From NCBI RefSeq assembly GCF_021129155.1, contig NZ_JAJOMC010000028.1, positions 1 to 54,997 on the forward strand: a stretch of 54,997 nucleotides of DNA. Reading direction: 5' to 3'. The notes below the pieces were generated by a model. The model had not been told where the DNA came from, did not search any database, and saw only the letters and a program-made list of their open reading frames with translations. Source of the DNA: Arthrobacter sp. AK04. Lineage in GTDB: Bacteria; Actinomycetota; Actinomycetes; Actinomycetales; Micrococcaceae. Below are positions 7,740 through 15,785 of the stretch, piece by piece. Numbering within the stretch: position 1 is the stretch's first letter; each line of letters starts with the position of its first letter. Both the position numbers and the translations under genes were made by a program.

Positions 7740-8739
7740 CGTCGAACCCCTCCCCCGTCAGTTCAACAAACCGGTCTTCGAGGCTCTCCCGTTCCACCGC
7801 GAAACCGCGGACGCGGACGCCTGCCTTGACGAGCTCCGCCACGATGTCCTCCGGGGCAGGATGCGGGGCAGCGGCCTCCGGTGGCAATCCCGGCTTTGCC
7901 AGTGCTGCCACCACCACTTCCCCGTCCGGTTGGTGTGCTCCTGCTTCCGGCGACAGCCCCAGCGTTGCCAGGACCGCCGACGCCGGGCCGGGGTCCGGGG
8001 TGAGCAGGCGCAGGCGCGAGCTCCCGGACCGCCGCAGTTCGGCGAGCGGGCCTTGCGCCACCAGCCGGCCGGCGCTCATGACGGCCGCGTGCGTGCAGAT
8101 CTGTTCAACCTCGGCGAGCAAGTGGCTGGAAACAAAAACAGTGGTCCCGTCTGCCGCCAGGGACCGGACCAGGTTCCGCACTTCACGGGTGCCCTGCGGG
8201 TCCAGGCCGTTTGTGGGTTCGTCCAGCACCAGCAGTTCGCGGGGGGACAGGAGGGCGTTGGCGATGCCCAGCCGTTGCTTCATGCCGAGCGAGTACGCGT
8301 GGACGCGCTTGCCGGCGGCATGGCCAAGCCCTACCCGTTCCAGTGCCAGGCCCACCCGTTCCCGGCGCGTGGCGGGATCCGCGTGCCGGCCGGCGGAGTC
8401 GAGCCGGTGGAGGTTCGCGGTCCCCGAAAGGAAGGGATAAAAGGCGGGCCCCTCCACGAGCGCCCCCACCCGTGGCAGGACATCCTGGAAGCTGCCGGGC
8501 ATTTCCCTTCCCAGCAGCCTGACGGTCCCGGCTGAGGCGGCCGCGAGGCCCAGCAGCATCCGGATGGTGGTGGTCTTCCCTGAGCCATTGGGGCCCAGGA
8601 AGCCGAAGACTGCCCCTGACGGCACCGCGAGGTCCAGGCTGTCCACGGCCACCTGCTGCCCGAAGCGCTTGGTCAGGCCCTGCGTCTCTATGGTCAGGCC
8701 GTACGTCCGTTGTCCCGGAACCCCCGCGGGTTCCGTCAC
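7729..8739 (-). CDS. ABC transporter ATP-binding protein
   Basis: 336 residues. Walker A GPNGSGKTT (about residue 50), signature YSLGMKQRLGIA and Walker B LLVLDEPTNGLD define a CcmA/drug-exporter class nucleotide-binding domain. The C-terminal 100 residues are a variable extension. The GTG start overlaps the stop of the LolA-like gene (GTGA, 8736-8739), so the two are translationally coupled. It pairs with the permease downstream. Confidence 0.92.
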   Translation of the reverse strand: MTEPAGVPGQRTYGLTIETQGLTKRFGQQVAVDSLDLAVPSGAVFGFLGPNGSGKTTTIRMLLGLAAASAGTVRLLGREMPGSFQDVLPRVGALVEGPAFYPFLSGTANLHRLDSAGRHADPATRRERVGLALERVGLGHAAGKRVHAYSLGMKQRLGIANALLSPRELLVLDEPTNGLDPQGTREVRNLVRSLAADGTTVFVSSHLLAEVEQICTHAAVMSAGRLVAQGPLAELRRSGSSRLRLLTPDPGPASAVLATLGLSPEAGAHQPDGEVVVAALAKPGLPPEAAAPHPAPEDIVAELVKAGVRVRGFAVERESLEDRFVELTGEGFDVAQ

Positions 8740-9974
8740 GGGGTGGAGGATGCGGCTTGCAGCCTGTCCGCGGGGACCATGCCCGCATAGACGCGGCCGT
8801 CGTCGGTCAGCAGGACGTTGAAGAGTGCGCTGGAGAGCAGCCGTCCGCCAGGAACGACGACGGCGGCCTGGCCCAGCAGCGGATTCTGCGCCAGTGCGGT
8901 GCTGAGCTTTGCCCCGGCTCCGGTTTCCGCCGGCAGTTCCACAACGGTTTCCCAGCCGGTCCCGGACAGGTAGGACCCGGCCTTGTCCTTGATACCGGCC
9001 GCAAGCTGGTCCGGATCAGTGTGCGTTTCCGGGTAGCCGGAAGCCCCTGGGCCGGGGGCCTGGTGCGTTGGATGCTGGAACTGCAGTTCTTCAACCGTGC
9101 TGCCCGGCGGCGGCACGAAGTTGAAGAGAGCGGCATCCGGTGCATCAAGCGACAGGCTGGTGAAGCCCGTCCTGAAAGCAGGCTCTCCTGCCCCGCGTGC
9201 CGTCACCTCCACGGAGAGGGGCATGCCGGTTTCACCATCGACGGCGATGGAGATCATGCCCACCAGCGTGTTGCCGGTGCGCGGCTCAAGGACCAGGTTA
9301 TAGGCGGCGCGCCCGGCAACCTGGACGTCCGGGCCAACAGAGACAGCAGTTGAGCTGTCTGCCGCGGCGAGGAACTTCGCGGCGAGATCCTGGGGCGTCG
9401 GCGGGACGACGTTGCTGTCGGGGCTGGTGCTTTCAGGGCTGGCGCCAGGCACTGCCGGGTCGCTCAGCGGGAGGTCGCGGGCGTGGGCCGGCAGCGTCAG
9501 GTGCGCTGTCGAGTTGTCCTTGGACGAGTAGAACCACACATCGTTGTCCCGCCGGATGACGTCCCGCTCGGCGAACCTGTCCACCACCTGGATGCGGACC
9601 TTGGACTTGCCGTCCATGAAGATCCTCGCCGTGTGCTCACCGGTGAGCATCTCGATGGCGGATGCGGCGGGGTCATCCGATGCGGGACCGGAACCCTGAC
9701 CGGTTGCCGGCAGTTCCGGCAACCCCAGTTCGGAGGCCTGCTCAACAGTGCCCGAGAACGTGTGGGTCTTGTGGCCGGCCAGCAGGGCAAGAACATCGGC
9801 CGGGGTCTTGTCCGCCAGGGCGTCTCCGGCGCGTGCAGGGATGGATCCCACCAGCACCCCGGCGGCGATCACTGCCGGGGCGGCAACCGCAGGAACCCAC
9901 CGCAGCCACGCGCGGTTCCGGCGCTGAGTCGCAGCCCCCGTCCTGTGGGGCCCGCCTGTATTCGGATGGTTCAT
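8736..9974 (-). CDS. LolA-like secreted protein (sigma-E regulatory/outer-lipoprotein-carrier fold)
   Basis: 412 residues. A basic N-terminus and a hydrophobic stretch (AVAAPAVIAAGVLVGSIPARA) form a signal peptide or anchor. The body has features of the LolA/DUF2092 fold, such as HTFSGTVEQASELGLP, a VVDRFAERDVIRRDNDVWFYSSKDN hairpin region and GDTGMPLSVEV-like strands. Such proteins bind hydrophobic ligands at the outer membrane face. The chosen ATG at 9974 follows AAGGAGA; an ATG 30 bp upstream lacks one. It leads an operon with an ABC exporter, hinting that the pair handles a lipid, lipoprotein or peptide. That link is inference. Confidence 0.75.
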   Translation of the reverse strand: MNHPNTGGPHRTGAATQRRNRAWLRWVPAVAAPAVIAAGVLVGSIPARAGDALADKTPADVLALLAGHKTHTFSGTVEQASELGLPELPATGQGSGPASDDPAASAIEMLTGEHTARIFMDGKSKVRIQVVDRFAERDVIRRDNDVWFYSSKDNSTAHLTLPAHARDLPLSDPAVPGASPESTSPDSNVVPPTPQDLAAKFLAAADSSTAVSVGPDVQVAGRAAYNLVLEPRTGNTLVGMISIAVDGETGMPLSVEVTARGAGEPAFRTGFTSLSLDAPDAALFNFVPPPGSTVEELQFQHPTHQAPGPGASGYPETHTDPDQLAAGIKDKAGSYLSGTGWETVVELPAETGAGAKLSTALAQNPLLGQAAVVVPGGRLLSSALFNVLLTDDGRVYAGMVPADRLQAASSTP

Positions 9975-10071
9975 TGTCCGGCCGTCTCCTTGATGGGAGT
10001 CCATAGCTCAAGGGTACGCCTCGGCGCGGCTCCCCACACCTGCCTGCGGCGCAGTCCGGGGCCGCGGAGGC

Positions 10072-12855
10072 CTAACCGGGCACTATGGTTCCAGCGCCGC
10101 CGTCGACCGTTATTCTTTGTCCCGTGGCAATCCGGACCGTTGCCTCCGGGACCCCCACCACGGCCGGGATGCCGTACTCCCGGGCAACCACGGCGCCGTG
10201 CGAGTTGGGCCCGCCCATCTCCATCACCAGGCCGCCGGCTGTCAGGAACAAGGGAGTCCAGCCCGGATCGGTGGACGGGGCCACCAGGATCTCCCCCGGT
10301 TCGAGGTGGGCACCGACAGGGTCAAGGATGACGCGGGCCCGGGCGGTGGCTGATCCCGCTGATGCCGGGCTGCCGGACAGTGTGGCGCTGCCCGCCGCAC
10401 CACCTGCGGCGGCGTACAGCATTTCGGGTTCGGTGCCGTCCGAGAGCAGGGCCCTGGGGATGTGGCGCCGGCCCAGCTCGCTGGCGTAGGCGCTGCGCCG
10501 TTCGACGACGAGTTCACGCAGTTCCCGGAGCCCGGGCCCTTGTGGGTCCGGGCCCTGGAGCGCCTGCCTGGCCTCCCCGAAGTCGAGGAAGAAGATGTCC
10601 CCGGGGCTGTCCAGCCTGCCGTCGGCCGCAAGCCCGGCACCCACCAGGGCCACCTGCTTCCGGACTTCCGCCAGTCCCAGGACCAGCTGGTATTTGGGCA
10701 GTTCCCGCAGTCCGGCGTACAGCCTGGCCCGGCGGAGGGCTGCACCCACCAGGAGCCCGCGGACCCGGCCCCGGCGGCGTGCTTCCGCAACCAGTTGCTG
10801 CACTGCCGCCTCGGCCTCAGCCTGGGCGCGGCTGAACTGGACGTCCGGTGCCATGGCGGGATCCGTGAGGCGCAGGTAGTTGGCCAGGACGCCCAGGATA
10901 TGCGTGGGATCATCGGACCACCGGGGCATGCCCACATCGATTTCGGCCACGGCCCGCTGCCCGTAGCGTTCGAGGAACCGCACCAGCCCTGCGTGCAGGG
11001 CAGGTGGCAGGGTGCCGTTCCTGAACTCCACCGCGAGCGCGGACGGTTCCCGAGCCTCCAGTGCCGCCAGCGAGTCCCTGTCGTCCTTTGCTGCCGAGGC
11101 AAGGCGCCACAGCTCGAGGTCCATCTCGGTAGTCACGTTGCCCGGCAGGCCGCGGAGCACCTTCTCCAGGTCCTCCCGGCGGCCCTGGCCTCCGAGCAGC
11201 CTTCCCGCCAGCCACAGGGCGGCGAATCCCATCGCGGGCAGGGGCAGGACGGCTGGCACAATCGCGAAGAGCCTGCCTCCGAGGAGCCGCTCGGCGTGGT
11301 CGAGCCTTGCAAGGTGATCCGCTCCTCCCCCCAACTGCAGGTCTTCGGCATATTGCCGGGTGAAGGAGTCCAGGCGGCGGAGCGCCGCCCGGGGCCGGAA
11401 CAGTGCCCGGAGCGCGGTCTCCGGCACCCGGGCCTGCACCGCTGCCGGCAGGACATGGCGCAGGAATCCAAACGGCGTCCTGCGCGTCACCGAAAACTCC
11501 GGATCCTCAAAAACCTGGCGGACCACCGCGGCGGACCGGGCCTCCATAAAGTCGAACACCCGTGGAAGGATGCGTCGGCCCACGCTGCTCCGGACCGGCG
11601 TGGTGAGGTCAACGTAGATGCGCTGGGCGGCCTCCGCATACGGCGGCGGGCCCTGCCGGGGCTCCGGAACAGGGAACCTGGCGGCTTTCGCCACCGAGGA
11701 AGCAATGAGCCGCAGTGACGCCAGCCCCATGGGGGTCAGCGGGCGGGTGAGGCCCTGGGCCAGGCTGAAGCACATGTACAGCCGGGGCCCTGGACCTGCA
11801 GACCGGCCCTGCGGCGTCGGATACAGCGTGGTGATAGGCCTGGACTGCGTCAGCCAGGGGGCACCCCCGGCGTCGATGGCCCACTCGGTATCCTGTGGCG
11901 AGCCGAAGTGCCGTTCGGCCTGCATTCCCAGGGCTGCAAGGCCAACGGCCTGCTCATCCGTAAGGCTGGAACCGCCAACCTGGCCGCGCACATCCAGCTT
12001 TTCCGTTCCGCCGCCTGGACGCGGGCGGACCACCACGCGTTTGTCTCCGAGCTTGCGCTCCAGGACCCGCCCATTTTCCGGGTCCACCACAAAGTGGTCC
12101 GGATTGACGGCTCCGGACACTACGGCCTCACCGAGCCCCGGGGCCGCATCGATAACCGCTTCCCGACGCCTGCCCGTCAGCGGGTTGGCCGTGAACATCA
12201 CCCCCGCCGCTTCGGCGTCAACCATCCGCTGGACCACGACGGCGAGGGCTACTTCGTGCGGCGCGATCCCCAGCGCCGCGCGGTAAGCGACTGCGCGGTC
12301 CGTCCACAGGGAGGCCCAGCAGTTGCGGACGGCGTCCAGGACGGCGCCGCTGCCCACCACGTTCAGGTAGGTGTCCTGCTGGCCCGCGAAACTCGCGAAC
12401 GGAAGGTCTTCGGCGGTGGCGGAGGACCTCACCGCCACGGCGGCATCCTCGCCCAGGGCCGCATACGCCTGCTCCACGGCAGCTGCGGTCCGCGGCGGAA
12501 CCGGAAGGGCGCGGATGGCCTCGCGTGCCCTTCCTGCCATGACGGCGAGCTGGGCGGAGCTGTCCGGGTCCGCAGGCTCCAGTGCGGCCTGGAGACGGCC
12601 GAGGTCCGCAAGCACCCCGTCCCGGACAGTCCCGGCAGCCTCCCGGTAAGCCACCGTGGTCAGGCAGAACCCGTCGGGTACAGGCAGTCCCGCAGCCGTC
12701 AGCTCACCAAGGTTGGCCGCCTTGCCTCCCACGAGGGGCAGCATACTGCCGTCGATCTGGCTGAGGCGCAGAATCAGGGCGGGGGCGGAGTTCCCGTCCG
12801 GTGGGCGGGAGTCCTGCCTGCCGTTTCCTGTGCTTTCCGGGCGGTCAGCGGCCAT
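10072..12855 (-). CDS. PEP-utilising enzyme, PEP synthase/rifampicin-phosphotransferase-like
   Basis: 927 residues with the three-part layout of dikinases. The N-terminal ATP-grasp (PPDK_N) begins VGGKAANLGELTAAGLPVPDGF and includes AVRSSATAEDLPFASFAGQQDT. The middle region contains SLAQGLTRPLTPMG, typical of Rph-like members. The C-terminal swivelling domain carries the phospho-histidine motif GGPNSHGAVVAREYGIPAVVG. It could make PEP from pyruvate or phosphorylate another acceptor such as a rifamycin; the middle domain favours the Rph-like group. ATG at 12855 is preceded by GGGGAG; a TTG 54 bp upstream would overlap the stress-protein gene. It follows the usp gene by 28 bp. Confidence 0.82.
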   Translation of the reverse strand: MAADRPESTGNGRQDSRPPDGNSAPALILRLSQIDGSMLPLVGGKAANLGELTAAGLPVPDGFCLTTVAYREAAGTVRDGVLADLGRLQAALEPADPDSSAQLAVMAGRAREAIRALPVPPRTAAAVEQAYAALGEDAAVAVRSSATAEDLPFASFAGQQDTYLNVVGSGAVLDAVRNCWASLWTDRAVAYRAALGIAPHEVALAVVVQRMVDAEAAGVMFTANPLTGRRREAVIDAAPGLGEAVVSGAVNPDHFVVDPENGRVLERKLGDKRVVVRPRPGGGTEKLDVRGQVGGSSLTDEQAVGLAALGMQAERHFGSPQDTEWAIDAGGAPWLTQSRPITTLYPTPQGRSAGPGPRLYMCFSLAQGLTRPLTPMGLASLRLIASSVAKAARFPVPEPRQGPPPYAEAAQRIYVDLTTPVRSSVGRRILPRVFDFMEARSAAVVRQVFEDPEFSVTRRTPFGFLRHVLPAAVQARVPETALRALFRPRAALRRLDSFTRQYAEDLQLGGGADHLARLDHAERLLGGRLFAIVPAVLPLPAMGFAALWLAGRLLGGQGRREDLEKVLRGLPGNVTTEMDLELWRLASAAKDDRDSLAALEAREPSALAVEFRNGTLPPALHAGLVRFLERYGQRAVAEIDVGMPRWSDDPTHILGVLANYLRLTDPAMAPDVQFSRAQAEAEAAVQQLVAEARRRGRVRGLLVGAALRRARLYAGLRELPKYQLVLGLAEVRKQVALVGAGLAADGRLDSPGDIFFLDFGEARQALQGPDPQGPGLRELRELVVERRSAYASELGRRHIPRALLSDGTEPEMLYAAAGGAAGSATLSGSPASAGSATARARVILDPVGAHLEPGEILVAPSTDPGWTPLFLTAGGLVMEMGGPNSHGAVVAREYGIPAVVGVPEATVRIATGQRITVDGGAGTIVPG

Positions 12856-12883
12856 CGTGACGCTCCCCTGCGGCGGGGTGCGG

Positions 12884-13915
12884 TCAGGCTGCCCCGAGTA
12901 CGGGCCCAAACCGGGCGCGGTCCGCCAGGCGCGGGTCCTCCCGGTCAGGTACCACCATGACGGGGCCCTTGGCGTGGTGGAGGACCCCGTCCGACGTTGA
13001 TCCCAGGAGCATCCCGGTGAAGCCGCCGCGGCCGCGGGTACCCACCACCACGAGTTCCACGTGGCGGCTGGCGTCCACCAGGACGTCCACAGGCGAGCCG
13101 TCCCTCAACTCGGATTCGGTGGGGAGGTTCGGGTAGTGGCTGCGAAGCCATGCCATTCCCGCGTCAAGGGTCACCTGGATGTCGGCGAACAGCGCCTTGC
13201 GGTCCATGGGGGCAGGAACCCACGCCAGGGAACCGCTATATTGCGGCACCGCGCAGACCACGCGCAGGGTGGCACCCAGCCGCTCCGCCTGGGCTGCGGC
13301 CTCCAGCACGGCCACCCGTGCCTGCTCCGAACCGTCCACGCCCACCACCACAACGTTATCCACGCGCTGGTGGCCCGCCTTGGCCTGCTCGGCCTTGATG
13401 TGCCGGTCCTCGGTTGTCTCGCCAAGCCGGTCGGAGCAGACCAGCGGCACCGTCACGGTGGGGCATTTGGCGTGGGCCGGCAGTGCACTGCTCACCGACC
13501 CGAGGAGCCGGCCCACAAAGCCGCCGCGGCCGCGGGTACCGAACACCAGGAGCTCGGCAGTCTGGGACATCTCCAGCAGCACGCCGGAGGCGTCGCCGTT
13601 CTCCACGGACGCGGTGGCGTCGATGTCGTAGGTGGCCACCTTCTCCAGGGCCTGCTTGGCGATCGCCTCCGCGCCTTCGCGAATGACGGAGTCATCCACA
13701 GTGGCGTAGCCGCCGTCCAGGCCCGAGGCCGCAAAGATTGGAACGGAATAGGCGGTAACGATATGCAGCGGACGACGCCGGCGCTGGGCCTCGCGTGCCG
13801 CCCACACCAGTGCGCACTGGCCGTGGTCCGAACCGTCCACGCCGACAACGATTCCCCCGGGAGCGGCAGGACTGCCGCCGTCCTGCGGGTCCGGATGCAA
13901 CTCTTGTGCGCCCAT
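12884..13915 (-). CDS. Tandem-domain universal stress protein
   Basis: 343 residues made of two Usp domains. Each starts with a strand ending VVGVDGS and ends with the ATP-binding loop GTRGRGGFxGxLLGS, so both fit G-2x-G-9x-G(S/T). Cytosolic ATP-binding Usp proteins act in dormancy and stress. The gene directly precedes the PEP-utilising enzyme. Pairing of Usp with PEP synthase-type genes is known from hypoxia regulons in actinobacteria, but no clear DosR box was found. The ATG follows AAGGAGG. Confidence 0.92.
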   Translation of the reverse strand: MGAQELHPDPQDGGSPAAPGGIVVGVDGSDHGQCALVWAAREAQRRRRPLHIVTAYSVPIFAASGLDGGYATVDDSVIREGAEAIAKQALEKVATYDIDATASVENGDASGVLLEMSQTAELLVFGTRGRGGFVGRLLGSVSSALPAHAKCPTVTVPLVCSDRLGETTEDRHIKAEQAKAGHQRVDNVVVVGVDGSEQARVAVLEAAAQAERLGATLRVVCAVPQYSGSLAWVPAPMDRKALFADIQVTLDAGMAWLRSHYPNLPTESELRDGSPVDVLVDASRHVELVVVGTRGRGGFTGMLLGSTSDGVLHHAKGPVMVVPDREDPRLADRARFGPVLGAA

Positions 13916-14175
13916 GGGGCCGCCTCCTTGCGATACTGCCTGATGTTGCGGCTATTCTGCCAGAAGCGGGCCGTTCCCCGCGCACCCGAACCCCTGCCTG
14001 AGCTGGGAAGAAAGGCTTGCTTCCGGTTCTCACTATTCTCCGTGGGCACTGCCTTAGCAAGCCTCTTCGGCCCGGGGAAGCGGCGCTTGTCCACAGGCCG
14101 TGGGCAGTCTCCGGGAAAGCGCCTTCACCCGGCTGAAATTGTTTCGGGATTGGGCTATCCCTGGCCGTGAATCTT

Positions 14176-14329
14176 CTGTAGTCTTCAGGACATTGTTGGT
14201 CCGGGACGCCTACTGCCTCTTTCCGTCAGAGCTGCCCGGCCACGCACTGCGGCCGGGCTTTGGGGGTAACGGGACGCGCGCGGGCGAGGACGCCCGCACC
14301 TGCCGAAACTTCGAAGGAGGGAAACTGTA
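14176..14329 (+). promoter_or_regulatory. Structured leader upstream of the FAD-binding-like gene
   Basis: This is part of the 414-bp gene-free divergent region 13916-14329. Two stable hairpins are visible: GCCCGGCC/GGCCGGGC (14234-14258) followed by TTTGGGGG, and GCGGGCG/CGCCCGC with an AGGA loop (14280-14297). A GGAC-N7-GTCC repeat lies near 14188-14202, and GGGAT-N6-ATCCC at 14146-14161. A good RBS (GGAGG, 14315-14319) follows. No known riboswitch consensus was recognised. The rest of the interval is featureless to the eye. Confidence 0.35.
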
Positions 14330-14965
14330 GTGTCAAGCATGCCTGGGAATGCCGGGACCGAACAGACCACCACAGTCATTATTGGCACGGGCCTGTCCGG
14401 CCTCGCCGTGGCTGCCGAACTGTGCCGCCGCGGCGTGGATTCGATAGTGGTGGACGGACTGGACCTCCTTGGCGCCGCACAGCCGGCCAACACAGCTTCC
14501 CTCCAGCGGTGCGATGCGGCGGACTCCGTCAACCTTCGCGAACGCAACGAAATCCTGCGGCACCTGCGGAACTATGCCGCCAGCCACGACGTCGACGTCC
14601 GCAACACCACCCGCGCCATCCAGCTGACCATGGTGAACGGCGGCTCCCCGCTTGCTTCGGCCCCGCAGTGGGAAGTGCACACGCCCACCGGAATCCTGGT
14701 GGCGGACCACATTGTCCTGACCCGTTGCGCCCACAGCCAGCTCCGGCGCATGGTCAATGACTTCGGCATGGCCGTGGGCCGGAACCTCACCGCAGCCATG
14801 CGGGCCATCGGAATCTACCTGGTGGGCGTGGGCGAGCTCATCACGCCCTCACCCAAGGAAGTCCTGCGGCAGGCCAAGACAGTCGGCCAGGCGATCTCCG
14901 CCAGGGTGCACCCGGACAGCGTGGCTTATCCCGCCACCGGGAGCTTTGCGGCCCTGTCCTGCTAG
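14330..14965 (+). CDS. Short FAD/NAD(P)-binding-like protein
   Basis: 211 residues. The N-terminus is a clear Rossmann dinucleotide-binding motif (VIIGTGLSGLAVAAELCRRG, ending in an acidic residue at VVDG) as in FAD-dependent oxidoreductases. The rest is too short for a complete FAD enzyme, and the second FAD motif is not visible. The middle (HTPTGILVADHIVLTRCAHS) resembles the strand-turn that leads back to the FAD domain. It may be a reduced or decayed oxidoreductase. GTG start at 14330 with GGAGG about 10 nt upstream. Function unknown. Confidence 0.6.
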   Translation: MSSMPGNAGTEQTTTVIIGTGLSGLAVAAELCRRGVDSIVVDGLDLLGAAQPANTASLQRCDAADSVNLRERNEILRHLRNYAASHDVDVRNTTRAIQLTMVNGGSPLASAPQWEVHTPTGILVADHIVLTRCAHSQLRRMVNDFGMAVGRNLTAAMRAIGIYLVGVGELITPSPKEVLRQAKTVGQAISARVHPDSVAYPATGSFAALSC

Positions 14966-14981
14966 CGCCGCCCAGCGTCCC

Positions 14982-15001
14982 TGCCGGCGGTCCGGCCGGC
15001 A
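14982..15001. terminator. Weak bidirectional hairpin between convergent genes
   Basis: TGCCGGC and GCCGGCA form a 7-bp stem with a 6-nt loop in the 40-bp gap between the FAD-like gene and copC. There is no T-run, so termination is only suggested by position. Confidence 0.35.
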
Positions 15002-15005
15002 CCCG

Positions 15006-15674
15006 TCACCGTTCGTCGTTCGAGCCCGCCGCGAGCCGGCGCCGGGCCAGGATGGCAAGGGTGGCCAGCAGCCCCACCGCCACGACGGCAAAAATAACGA
15101 TGCTCCACTGGAACGGCTCCCCGGATCCCACCTGTTCAGGCTGGCCCGTGGTGCCCGGCTGGGCCGTCCCCATGGCGGGAGCGGTGCCGGCACCGGCGCC
15201 GGGGGCGGGGGCTGTACCCGCCGCCGTCGGACTTCCTGCGGCCGCTGGACTTGTAGCCGGCGCTGGAGTTGTAGCCTGCACGGCACCCTGCCCGGCAGAA
15301 GCAGCCGTAAAGGCGAACGTCCCCTCGATGGGGTGCGAGTCAGCGCTGACCACGCGCCAGGCCACCGTGTACTCCCCCGCCGGGCCTCCGGCCTTCAGCT
15401 TCTGGGATGCCACGTTGTCCACGATCTCCACAGGCCCCTCCGCCCACTCGGTGCCGGCGGCGTCCTTGACGGAGAACGCGGCGCCGATACCCAGCGGATT
15501 GTTGTTGAAGGTCACCGAAACCTGTCCGGGCGGGGCGGGCACGGACGCGCCCGCGGCGGGGCTGCTGGATTCCGCGGCATCATGCGCGGCAGCGGGACCG
15601 GCGAGGCCCAGCACCGCGGCGGCGAAAACGAGGAGCCCGGGCCCCAGGGTCAGGATCTGGCGGATGGGACGCAT
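15006..15674 (-). CDS. Copper resistance protein CopC, membrane anchored
   Basis: 222 residues. A signal peptide ends GPAAAHDAAES, placing the copper-ligand His at the mature N-terminus as in CopC/YobA. The CopC beta-sandwich spans about residues 30-125 (PGQVSVTFNNNP, YTVAWRVVSADSHPIEGTFAFT; the DxH of SADSHP is the second copper-site region). A Pro/Ala/Thr/Gly-rich linker and a single C-terminal helix (SIVIFAVVAVGLLATLAIL) anchor it outside the membrane. It binds or delivers copper. A TAGTCT hexamer upstream may be the -10. No CopD is adjacent. Confidence 0.92.
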   Translation of the reverse strand: MRPIRQILTLGPGLLVFAAAVLGLAGPAAAHDAAESSSPAAGASVPAPPGQVSVTFNNNPLGIGAAFSVKDAAGTEWAEGPVEIVDNVASQKLKAGGPAGEYTVAWRVVSADSHPIEGTFAFTAASAGQGAVQATTPAPATSPAAAGSPTAAGTAPAPGAGAGTAPAMGTAQPGTTGQPEQVGSGEPFQWSIVIFAVVAVGLLATLAILARRRLAAGSNDER

Positions 15675-15785
15675 GCTGTGGCGGCTCCTTGTGTTGGCTT
15701 CCTTACAGACTAGGCGAAAATGCCTGCCGCCCAGCCGCGGCCCCCATAGGATGCAGGTATCCCCACAGACTTCCCCGGAGGACTA

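Noticed and set aside
11908..12960. 350-codon plus-strand open frame
   Set aside because: Antisense to the PEP-utilising enzyme, with no recognisable domain or RBS.
14176..14329. Known riboswitch (c-di-AMP, glycine, cobalamin)
   Set aside because: Hairpins are present but none of the conserved sequence blocks of these classes could be matched.
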